Source: an uncultured Verrucomicrobia subdivision 3 bacterium
Lineage (GTDB): Bacteria; Verrucomicrobiota; Verrucomicrobiia; Limisphaerales; UBA11358
Direction of reading: 5' to 3'
DNA length: 58,036 bases
Assembly: GCA_903922735.1 (NCBI GenBank)
Contig: CAIXUZ010000056.1
Span: 1 to 58,036 of the forward strand
The translations under genes were made by a program, and so were the position numbers. This document shows, piece by piece, positions 17,727-24,957 of the stretch; the stretch's first letter is position 1; the number at the start of each line of letters is the position of its first letter. Below the pieces are notes generated by a model. It saw nothing but the letters and a program-made list of their open reading frames with translations, was not told the DNA's origin and did not search any database.

Positions 17727-19907
17727 TTAGAATTGGAAGCCGACGCTGAAAGCCGCCTGGAAGCCGCCGACGGGAGTCGTGGACGTGGCGAGCAGCGCGT
17801 AACCAAGGGTTAGGCGCGCGTCAAAATGACTGCCGGCGGTGAGATAAAATCCCGCCCCGGTGCCCCATTGCCGGATCGCGGCCAGCGTGGAATCCAGGTG
17901 GTAGACCTCGCCGTAATCCATGAAAACCGAGCAGCGCAAATAGGCCGGAACTTCCCCGTCCCCGGTGGGGAAAAAACCAACTTTCACCGGCGGCGCGCGC
18001 AGATCAAATTGGGTCCGCCAGCCGGTGTCGCCATAGCTATCACCCGCTTGATAGCCGCGCACGCCGCTCAAGCCGCCGAGCGCGAATTGTTCGTTGCCGA
18101 TGAGCGGCGCGCTCGACCACTGGCCATTGGCGTTGAGCAGCGCCGACCAGTCTCTCGGCAGATTTTGCAGGCGTACCAGTTTGGCATTGATGGTGGTATA
18201 GTTGCCGCCGGCGGCAGCCGAACCGGCGACGGTTTGGAAGTTCGTCCGCGCCGAGGCGAGCGTTTCGAGGAAAACGTTTCCGCCGACACTGAAACTGGTG
18301 CTGCCCGTTTTATCTGGTCGTGCCCCTATCCAGTTTAACGCGAGCGGAAGATAGTAAAGCTGGTGGTGCGTGTTGTTGGGCAGCCGGATGGTCTGGTTCG
18401 TCACCAAACCGCGGTTGCCGAACGAGTCAATTGCGTAAAGATTGAAATAGGTCAGGTTCGTGCTGAAACCTTGCGCCTCGTAGGATTTGTAATCCATGCC
18501 CAGTTGGAGCGATGATTGGACGCCGAAAAGTTCACGCAGTGGGAGGGTCAGTCGGGCGCCGAGATTATTATTGAAAGTCAGGGTATGTTGCGCGGTTTGT
18601 GAACTGATTTCGGCCAGCGTGTTTGTGAAAATCGTGGTGACCGGACTAAGAGCCAGCGGCGTGTCGGATACGGAACGCGAAGCGTAAAAAATCAGATCGG
18701 GATTTCCGGTCGCGGGCGGCAGGTTGAATCGGTGCGCCGCTTCATCGTAGCCAAAAGTCGCCGGCAGATTTTCGTAGTTCTTCCGCAATCCCTGTCCGAA
18801 GCCGAGCGGCAGGCGATAGTATCCGCTGTAACTGGCGACCATCGGCTGGTCATAAAAACTGTAGTTCCCCGGCTTCATTTCCTGCGGTGAAAAATTGTAG
18901 TCCACGCCAATCTGATGATTGTGCTGCCATAGATTGTCGTATTGCAGCGCCGTATCCAGCCGGAGCAGTGGCGTGTTGGGCGTGGAGTAGTCATTGATGG
19001 CCATGTGGCCGTGCAGCGGCAGCTGATCTTTCACTTTCAGCGTGAGTTCGGTCGTGCCCGGTTCCAGGCCGGGGGCGATGACGGGATAAACCTGCCGGTT
19101 TTGATTCAAGTTTGCGCGGTCGAGTTCCGGCTGAAACCATTTTGAGTTGATCAAAATGTTCGTGGTCAGGCTGGGCAGGGCGCGGCGGATGTTCTCGGCG
19201 CTATAATAGCCGTTGCCCGTGACCACGATGTCACTGATTCTTCCCTCAATGACTTTTACGCGCACGATGCCGTTGGTCAATTTTTGCTGCGGCAGCGTGA
19301 CGCTGATGGTGGGAAAGCCGAGGTCGCGATAGCGCAATTGCAGCTTGCCCAGGCCTTCGCGGATGCGGGCGAAAGCCACCTCGCCGGTGTAATTGGTCAG
19401 GAAGTCGAATTCTGCTTCCGGCAACACCGTGTTGCCTTCCACCACATATCCGCGCACTTCAAGCGTCGGTTTTCTGCTTTCCGGGGCGACGAAAAGATTG
19501 GTGACCGCGGCGGCTAAATCCGTCTCCACGCCGGTCCCGATAATTTTTACGCGGACGAGGCCGTTGGTGAATTTTTGTTCCGGCAATGTAACCGTGATCC
19601 CGGCCTGGCCGGCCGCGCGGTAAAGCGATTGTAATTTATCCAAGCCCTCGCGCACTTGCGTGATATCCACTTTGCCGGTGTAATTGGAAAGCATGCCAAA
19701 TTCTTGCGGCGGCAGGATGGTGTTGCCTTCCACCCGATAAGTCCGCACATCCAACACGGGCAGGAGCTTGGGCGGCGCGTTCGTGACGGCCGGCAACGGC
19801 GCGGCAAACAGGTTTTCAATGACGGCGGGCGAATTGGTTTCTTCCGCCTGGCCATTGAAAATGTTTGCGAATGCCAGTATCGCAATGATCCCAAGCTGTA
19901 ATTTCAT
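17727..19907 (-). CDS. TpsB (ShlB/FhaC/HecB) two-partner secretion transporter with three POTRA domains
   Basis: The 726-aa protein has a signal peptide and then two near-duplicate POTRA-like units, Y-R-V-E-G-N-T-I-L-P (about 55-125) and Y-V-V-E-G-N-T-V-L-P (about 150-220). Each ends in F/L-T-N-G-(L/I)-V-R-V-K. A third POTRA begins I-V-V-T-G-N-G-Y-Y-S. The C-terminal barrel carries the Omp85-superfamily L6 motif G-L-S-G-V-R-G-Y and ends in F-Q-F. TpsB proteins sit in the outer membrane and export the TpsA encoded next. Standard TpsB has two POTRAs, so one appears duplicated. The protein has 1 Cys and 6 internal Met in total. Confidence 0.93.
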   Translation of the reverse strand: MKLQLGIIAILAFANIFNGQAEETNSPAVIENLFAAPLPAVTNAPPKLLPVLDVRTYRVEGNTILPPQEFGMLSNYTGKVDITQVREGLDKLQSLYRAAGQAGITVTLPEQKFTNGLVRVKIIGTGVETDLAAAVTNLFVAPESRKPTLEVRGYVVEGNTVLPEAEFDFLTNYTGEVAFARIREGLGKLQLRYRDLGFPTISVTLPQQKLTNGIVRVKVIEGRISDIVVTGNGYYSAENIRRALPSLTTNILINSKWFQPELDRANLNQNRQVYPVIAPGLEPGTTELTLKVKDQLPLHGHMAINDYSTPNTPLLRLDTALQYDNLWQHNHQIGVDYNFSPQEMKPGNYSFYDQPMVASYSGYYRLPLGFGQGLRKNYENLPATFGYDEAAHRFNLPPATGNPDLIFYASRSVSDTPLALSPVTTIFTNTLAEISSQTAQHTLTFNNNLGARLTLPLRELFGVQSSLQLGMDYKSYEAQGFSTNLTYFNLYAIDSFGNRGLVTNQTIRLPNNTHHQLYYLPLALNWIGARPDKTGSTSFSVGGNVFLETLASARTNFQTVAGSAAAGGNYTTINAKLVRLQNLPRDWSALLNANGQWSSAPLIGNEQFALGGLSGVRGYQAGDSYGDTGWRTQFDLRAPPVKVGFFPTGDGEVPAYLRCSVFMDYGEVYHLDSTLAAIRQWGTGAGFYLTAGSHFDARLTLGYALLATSTTPVGGFQAAFSVGFQF

Positions 19908-20000
19908 TTGCTGTGGTTGTCCTCCCTACAAATTAGATCGTTGCGGCAGGCCCGGAAATATGCGCCGAACCTGCCGCGGGCGGTTGCTTTTGGCACTGAT

Positions 20001-20888
20001 TTATTGCGTTCGAATGCGGTAAAATTCCGCGTCGCTGGAGTTGGTTCGGTTCAGCGTGTTAAGTTTGCCGTTGCCGACGATGGTCGTGGGGTCCACCGGC
20101 CAGGTGGCAATGTTGCCTCCCAGCTTGTTGGTGTAGGCCACGGTGTAGGTGTTGCCGACCGTCGTGCTGAAATTAATCGAGCTGACGTTGCCGGAGCGAT
20201 TGACCGCCGTGACCGTGGAGGCGCGCGGCCCGGCCACGAAGGTCAACCCGCCGTTGGTGGCGATGTAAAACGTGCCGATCAATTTGTCCGGCGGCGGGTT
20301 GGGATAAATCGCCGTGGATTGGATTTCCCAAAAATCGAGCAGGCCGGGGATTCTCTGCTCGACCATGAAGGGCGCATTGCCGCCGAGTTTGGCAATGCCG
20401 CTGAAGTGGCCGCCGGAAACAACCGAGTCATAGGATGACCCGGCATACTGTCCGGTGGTATCAATGGAATAGGCATTGGGGCCGGCGGTCGGGATGGCGA
20501 TCGGATACAACGGCCGCGTGCCAACGGCGCTGATGATGCCTTGCAGCGTGTCCGCCTCGGCGCTGCTGATGTTGTAGGCCGTGGTGTTCGGTTCCGCGCT
20601 GCTCAGCCAGTTGGTGCCGGCGGCGGTGGCCAGCAGCACCGTTTTCACGCTGCTGTCCAAGGTGCCAAACGTGCTGGTGACCAGACTCAGACTCCAGCCG
20701 GTCACGGCGGTGGTGTAACCGTTCGTCTGGCCGAGGAAGTTGGTGACACTGCCCAGGTTGAACTCGATATTTTGCGAACCCTTGCGGAAGACCAGCAGCA
20801 AATCGCCGTTGGTGTAAGTCCACGCCCGCGCCAGCGGCGTGGCCAGCAGCGTGAACGCGGCCAGGGTAATCAGGATATATTTTTTCAT
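20001..20888 (-). CDS. Secreted protein of unknown function with verrucomicrobial C-terminal tail
   Basis: The 295-aa product has a signal peptide (K-K-Y-I-L-I-T-L-A-A-F-T-L-L-A-T-P-L-A-R-A) followed by Y-T-N-G-D-L-L-L-V-F-R-K. It ends in N-T-Y-T-V-A-Y-T-N-K-L-G-G through E-F-Y-R-I-R-T-Q, a C-terminal module I have seen on many exported Verrucomicrobiota proteins. I do not recognise an enzymatic domain. It has no Cys and one internal Met. It sits 94 nt upstream of tpsB and downstream of the PstS-like gene, all co-directional, so it may be a surface component of the same sulfur-related system. Confidence 0.7.
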   Translation of the reverse strand: MKKYILITLAAFTLLATPLARAWTYTNGDLLLVFRKGSQNIEFNLGSVTNFLGQTNGYTTAVTGWSLSLVTSTFGTLDSSVKTVLLATAAGTNWLSSAEPNTTAYNISSAEADTLQGIISAVGTRPLYPIAIPTAGPNAYSIDTTGQYAGSSYDSVVSGGHFSGIAKLGGNAPFMVEQRIPGLLDFWEIQSTAIYPNPPPDKLIGTFYIATNGGLTFVAGPRASTVTAVNRSGNVSSINFSTTVGNTYTVAYTNKLGGNIATWPVDPTTIVGNGKLNTLNRTNSSDAEFYRIRTQ

Positions 20889-20921
20889 ACGATGGTTTGC
20901 CTTTTAATTTCACCGGTTAAA

Positions 20922-22007
20922 TCAATAGCCGGGTTTCGCGACGATGGGGCCGCCATCGTAACTGCGTTTCACCTTGAGCGAGGCTTCGGGGATGAAGAGG
21001 TTGGTAAACACCGCCGTCACATGGAACGCGCCATTCGTGACCGAAGAATAGAACACATCCAGCACCGCCTGTTGCGGGCCTGACGGGGCGCCGGTATTGG
21101 GCGCGGTGATGAAATAATAATTTTCATAGCCCCAGATGGGATAGCTGCCATTGATGACGTTCGCGGCGGAATAAGGCACGCCTTCGTAGGCGATGGTGCC
21201 GAGCGGAGTCTTGATATTTTGCACGGCCACGGTGCCGATGGAGTTGGTGAGCGCAATCGTGGTATTGGCGTTTGCGCCGCCGGCGGGCAGACCCGGATCC
21301 GCGCTGGTGTCTTGGACGGGCAGGCCGGCGGCATTGTTGGTGAAGGTTTTGATGTTCGCCGTGTTGTAGATGTTCAGGTCAATTTCCGTGCGCACCGCGG
21401 CCTGGCTGTTGCGGCCCACGAAATAAATTGGGTTGGTTGCGTTGCCGCCGTAGAAGGTCGCCGGGTTCACCGAGGTTTCCAATGCCACCGCCTGGCGCTG
21501 GGTCAGGTTGGTGATGGAATTGACCACCGGAAAATTGGTGTTCTTGATGTAAACCAGGGGCACGACATAAGTCAGATACGAGGACAGATTCGCCGCCACC
21601 GAATCAATTCCGATGGCTTCCGGCGATGTCGCCGAGTCAACGAAGGTCGGCACCGTCGGCACGCCCAGGACGTTGGTGTCCGCCGCGCCGGCCGTCTGGT
21701 TCACCAAAGCCTGCAGACCTGCGATGGCTCCGTTGGCGACGTTGATGTCCAGCGTGATGGTGCCATACCCGGATAAGAGCGGATTCAAACTGGTGCCCTG
21801 GAATCGGCGCACGGTCGAGGGGGCCGAGCCGGTGGCCGTGAACGAGCCGCCGGCGAACAAATTGGTTGCGCGGTCATACAACACACTTTGACTGGCGCTG
21901 CCGCCTTCGACAAAGACGGAAACGGCGGCGTGCGAGTTGGGGATAAAGGCCAGCGCGGCAACCGCTGCGCTCAAGGCGATGGATTTTTTTAGATTGGATA
22001 TTTTCAT
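20922..22007 (-). CDS. Exported PstS-like (periplasmic-binding-fold) protein lacking Cys and internal Met
   Basis: The 361-aa protein has a signal peptide ending near S-H-A-A. The body resembles PstS-type solute-binding proteins. It has V-E-G-G-S-A-S-Q-S-V at the place of the anion-binding loop, V-V-P-L-V-Y-I-K-N and I-T-N-L-T-Q-R-Q-A in the hinge region, and Y-F-V-G-R-N-S-Q-A-A-V-R-T-E-I, where PstS has G-R-x-S-G-S-G-T-R. The assignment comes from motif similarity only. The sequence contains no Cys and no Met apart from the initiator. A leader hairpin lies 36 nt before the ATG. I infer binding of an oxyanion or sulfur compound outside the cell. Confidence 0.6.
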   Translation of the reverse strand: MKISNLKKSIALSAAVAALAFIPNSHAAVSVFVEGGSASQSVLYDRATNLFAGGSFTATGSAPSTVRRFQGTSLNPLLSGYGTITLDINVANGAIAGLQALVNQTAGAADTNVLGVPTVPTFVDSATSPEAIGIDSVAANLSSYLTYVVPLVYIKNTNFPVVNSITNLTQRQAVALETSVNPATFYGGNATNPIYFVGRNSQAAVRTEIDLNIYNTANIKTFTNNAAGLPVQDTSADPGLPAGGANANTTIALTNSIGTVAVQNIKTPLGTIAYEGVPYSAANVINGSYPIWGYENYYFITAPNTGAPSGPQQAVLDVFYSSVTNGAFHVTAVFTNLFIPEASLKVKRSYDGGPIVAKPGY

Positions 22008-22042
22008 GACTTAATTTTAGAGGTTTAATTTGCTATGAAGCG

Positions 22043-22063
22043 CTTCCGGTGAGCCGGTCAGTC
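22043..22063 (-). promoter_or_regulatory. Conserved leader hairpin upstream of the PstS-like gene (copy 2 of 3)
   Basis: On the minus strand it reads CTGACCGG-CTCA-CCGGAAG, giving a perfect CCGG/CCGG stem with a 4-nt loop, 36 nt before ATG 22007. It is almost identical in sequence and position to the element before the sulfate-binding gene. Confidence 0.6.
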
Positions 22064-22120
22064 TTCACGGTTGGGTTTTGTGTTTTCAGGTTTGGCCTCG
22101 CTTTGGTGGCGTCGGAAAAA

Positions 22121-22273
22121 TTATTTGGCCGTCAACCAACTGCGGATGTCGTCCGTCTCGGTGCCGCGGTCGGCCAACCGCCGCGCCGGGAGGCGGCGCT
22201 CGCTGGATAATGGCAGGTTGGCCACGTTGTTTTTGCCGTTGTCTTCCGTGATGTCATTGTCGGTGAGTGCCAT
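22121..22273 (-). CDS. Small 50-aa protein coupled to the sulfate-binding gene
   Basis: The ATG at 22273 lies 4 nt after the stop of the sulfate-binding protein gene, which favours coupled translation. The hydrophilic product (T-D-N-D-I-T-E-D-N-G-K-N-N, then R-R-L-P-A-R-R-L-A-D-R-G-T-E and a C-terminal R-S-W-L) has no Cys and no Met after the start. I do not recognise it. A longer in-frame ORF to 22366 overlaps the binding-protein gene and is less likely to be the start. Confidence 0.5.
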   Translation of the reverse strand: MALTDNDITEDNGKNNVANLPLSSERRLPARRLADRGTETDDIRSWLTAK

Positions 22274-22277
22274 AAAT

Positions 22278-23297
22278 TTATTTATGTGGCTGATAGATTT
22301 GGTCAAAGATTCCGCCGTCGGCAAAATGCACCTGTTGCGCCTTGCGCCAGCCGCCGGCAACTTCATTCACCGTGAATAATTCCAGCGGCTTGTATCGGGT
22401 GGAATACCTCGCGAGAATCGTTTGGTTTTTGGGGCGGAAGAAATGTTGCGCCGCCAGTTCCTGCCCGGCGTCGCTGTAAAGGTATTCGAGATAAGCCCGT
22501 GAAACGGCTTCGGTGTGATGCCGTTGGACGTTATGATCCACCCAGGTCACGGGGTTTTCAGCCAGGATGCTCACTGGCGGCAGCACCACCGCCAGCCCGT
22601 CGTCGGGAAATTGTTTCTGCACCAGCGCCGCCTCGTTTTCAAACGTCAAAAGCACGTCCGCAATACCGCGATCCGCAAACGTCGTCGTTGCGCCGCGTCC
22701 GCCGGTGTCGAGCACCGGCACGTTGGCAAAAAGTTTGGCCACGAACTCGCGCGCCGGCTTCTCGTCCCCGCCGGCTTTCCTCAGCGCATATCCCCACGCC
22801 GCCAGATAACTATAACGACCGTTGCCGGAAGTTTTCGGATTGGGAATGACCACCGTAACATCCGGGCGAACCAGGTCGTCCCAATTCCTTAGGTTCTTCG
22901 GGTTGCCTTTGCGGACGACAAATACAATCGTTGAAGTGTAAGGCACGCTTTTGTTCGGCAGGCGCGTCGCCCAATTCGCCGGGATCAACCGGCCGCCCGT
23001 CTGCAGGACATCTATGTCCAGCGGTTGGTTCATGGTCACCACATCCGCTTCCAGCCCGTTGATGACCGATTGTGCCTGCTTGCTCGAACCGCCGTGTGAT
23101 TGGCTGATCTTTACCGAATCACCGGTTTTTTCTTTCCAGTAAGCCGCGAATGCCGCGTTGTAGTCCTGATAAAATTCCCGCGTGACATCGTAGGAGACGT
23201 TCAGAATCTTTAGGTCCGCCGCGCCGGCCGCACCGGCCGCCAACAGCAAACCTGCCGCGAGCGCCGCGCACACCACTTTGTGAATCCAGTTCCGCAT
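22278..23297 (-). CDS. sbp: Sulfate/thiosulfate-type ABC substrate-binding protein
   Basis: The 339-aa protein has a signal peptide (K-V-V-C-A-A-L-A-A-G-L-L-L) and the Sbp/CysP family hallmarks. These are L-N-V-S-Y-D-V-T-R-E-F-Y, S-H-G-G-S-S-K-Q-A, G-L-E-A-D-V-V-T-M-N, P-K-T-S-G-N-G-R-Y and A-D-V-L-L-T-F-E-N-E. It binds sulfate or thiosulfate in the periplasm for the CysTWA transporter. No permease or ATPase gene follows; the next genes are the 50-aa protein and the PstS-like protein, so it is an orphan here and must use components encoded elsewhere. The mature part has one Met and no Cys. Confidence 0.92.
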   Translation of the reverse strand: MRNWIHKVVCAALAAGLLLAAGAAGAADLKILNVSYDVTREFYQDYNAAFAAYWKEKTGDSVKISQSHGGSSKQAQSVINGLEADVVTMNQPLDIDVLQTGGRLIPANWATRLPNKSVPYTSTIVFVVRKGNPKNLRNWDDLVRPDVTVVIPNPKTSGNGRYSYLAAWGYALRKAGGDEKPAREFVAKLFANVPVLDTGGRGATTTFADRGIADVLLTFENEAALVQKQFPDDGLAVVLPPVSILAENPVTWVDHNVQRHHTEAVSRAYLEYLYSDAGQELAAQHFFRPKNQTILARYSTRYKPLELFTVNEVAGGWRKAQQVHFADGGIFDQIYQPHK

Positions 23298-23327
23298 GGA
23301 TGATTATGTGTTTTGTTTTCATGGGAA

Positions 23328-23348
23328 CTTCCGGTGGTCCGGTCAGCC
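23328..23348 (-). promoter_or_regulatory. Conserved leader hairpin upstream of sbp (copy 3 of 3)
   Basis: On the minus strand it reads CTGACCGG-ACCA-CCGGAAG, giving a perfect 4-bp stem with a 4-nt loop, 31 nt before the sbp ATG and in the gap after the DUF2292 gene. The shared core is CTGACCGG-N4-YGGARG. Confidence 0.6.
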
Positions 23349-23378
23349 GCCTGTAAAATTATTATTGGTTGTCTGGTT

Positions 23379-23567
23379 TTATTCCGGGCGTGGTTCTGGT
23401 TTGTCCAGCCGCACACGCTCGGTTTTCTCGATCTGAATCACGCGGGAATCGTGCACCACGATTTCCACCACGCCATAGTTCAGTGATTGGACGTGCTGGA
23501 TCACCATCTCCAGCCACTTTAAATCACCACTTCCACCCACCGGCACTTTCTGTTGAATCTGGCTCAT
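23379..23567 (-). CDS. DUF2292 (YezD-like) small protein
   Basis: The 62-aa protein contains the family core L-N-Y-G-V-V-E-I-V-V-H-D-S-R-V-I-Q-I-E-K-T-E-R-V-R-L. DUF2292 proteins are short, of unknown biochemical role, and in my recollection often lie beside sulfate-uptake and assimilation genes. Here it is the first gene of the minus-strand sulfur block, 81 nt upstream of sbp. Two copies of the 17-bp palindrome lie upstream, one ending only 10 bp before its start codon, which suggests direct repression or activation of this promoter. Confidence 0.8.
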   Translation of the reverse strand: MSQIQQKVPVGGSGDLKWLEMVIQHVQSLNYGVVEIVVHDSRVIQIEKTERVRLDKPEPRPE

Positions 23568-23576
23568 ATTTTAAAA

Positions 23577-23593
23577 ACGATTAGTATAGTCGT
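23577..23593. promoter_or_regulatory. 17-bp palindrome ACGAT-N7-GTCGT (copy 2 of 3)
   Basis: The centre is TAGTATA and the arms match the copy at 9165 with one change. It lies 10-26 bp upstream of the DUF2292 start codon, a position that could overlap the start of transcription. Confidence 0.6.
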
Positions 23594-23683
23594 TGTTACA
23601 TTCAAAAAATTTTTAACCGCCGTAAAAAGCGTCATAAATTGCGATCGAATCATAGCATCTGACGGCAACAGTCGCACTTAATA

Positions 23684-23700
23684 ACGATTAAGTAAGTCGT
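23684..23700. promoter_or_regulatory. 17-bp palindrome ACGAT-N7-GTCGT (copy 3 of 3)
   Basis: The centre is TAAGTAA. It lies 91 bp further upstream of copy 2 (centre to centre 107 bp, close to ten helical turns). The arrangement would allow looping between two dimers. The flanks are AT-rich. Confidence 0.6.
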
Positions 23701-24957
23701 ATATTAATCCGCGCCCGTCGCTTGTCAATTTTATTTTCAAATAATTTTTGAGGTTCGTTTTGTCCCCAAAAATCAGTGGAGGGGTTGTGAAGCGGTTTTA
23801 CTTTGCATGCTCCACACGATTCCCGAACGTCCGCAGCGGTGCCCTCCGGCAGGATGGCCAAGACGGCACACCCTGACCCTGTGCGTCCAAGTTAATTGTG
23901 AGACCATATTTTCAAATAATTTTTCGCTCCGGTTCGTGATCCGGGGGGCTCTGTTCGCGCCTGTTCGAAAGCTGTTTGCCGGCTTGCAAATTTCTGCTAA
24001 AACCCGTGCTAAGGTTCGTCGCCATGCAAAAGCAAAAAATCTGAATACCGGAAATGGAAGTTTTCCGCCCGCGCCCGCGCCATCATCCATCCCCGCCTTC
24101 CACTTCCCTATTACCTTCCGCAGCGGATCTCCGATTTATGATAATTTCACTGGACAAGTATGTATCTATGTATAATAATACACCAGTCCAGCGGGCCTCG
24201 GCCTGGGCCTGCTGCCGGACGATGGTGTCTCTGACATTGCCTTGCCGGCGGCGAGTGGGTTTTCCAGGCGGCGTGCGTGACCGTTCTTTGACATCTGAAT
24301 TTTGTTCCGCCGCCCGTTCTAAAATCTGTGCAAAAGGTGTAGTGTCGAGCCTTTGGCTCGACCGCAACGTGGCCAACCGGTGAATTCCGACCACCGGGCC
24401 GGACGCCATACCGCACGGCGCGCGGCTTGTGCAGAGATTTCCTTCCGGGTTCCCCGGGTGAAGCGTGTCCCCTTCGCCCGGCAACTTGGAAACCTTCAAA
24501 ATTTCATTTTTCGGTGCGGTTTGGTGCGCTCGGGTTACTTTCGCCCGCCGTTGGTCAAGGTCGGCTGGATCGGTTGGCGCTGATTTCTTTTGAAACTTTA
24601 CCCCCTCAAAAAATTAAAATGGTAAAGAAAGGGTAAAGTTCCGGATGCTCTATCAACCACTTACACCAAATGACACTCAGATCGGTAAAGTTTCTGCTTT
24701 CTCGCTTTCCGCTTTGCCCCGACTCCCCGCGCACGCCAAAAAAGGCGCGACAAAAACGCCAAAACGCGACAAAACACGACAAAACGCGACATTGCTTGTG
24801 GAGCAGCAGACGTGAGGCCGCTCATTAATTTCCGCCTTTGGACGTTAATGCATCCTTCGCGCGTCCTGTTCCCGGCAAACCGCCGTCGCCCCTGCGAAAG
24901 GCCGGATTTTATGATTGTCGGGCGGGGGTTCCCGCTTCAACCTTCCTGGGTTAAAAT
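23701..24957. other. Gene-poor region between the sulfur block and avtA
   Basis: No reading frame here has credible composition, start or family resemblance. It contains a perfect 8-bp hairpin GTCGAGCC-TTT-GGCTCGAC at 24344-24362 and scattered GGTAAAG direct repeats between 24620 and 24710. Three tandem 10-bp units follow at 24761-24790. The patchwork of AT-rich and GC-rich segments looks like decayed or mobile-element-derived DNA. A structured RNA cannot be excluded, but none was recognised. Confidence 0.5.
24761..24790. repeat. Tandem 10-bp repeat, three units of AAAACRCGAC
   Basis: The units AAAACGCGAC, AAAACACGAC and AAAACGCGAC are perfectly phased. Degenerate units precede them from 24740. 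A 10-bp period puts every unit on the same face of the helix, as in clustered protein-binding sites. It lies about 170 bp upstream of avtA. Confidence 0.65.

Noticed and set aside
23773..24090. 105-codon minus-strand frame and other frames in 23.7-24.9 kb
   Set aside because: They overlap each other on both strands, lack ribosome-binding sites and domain-like sequence, and cross AT/GC-patchy DNA.
24740..24800. CRISPR array
   Set aside because: The repeat units are 10 bp and contiguous with no spacers, and no cas genes are present.
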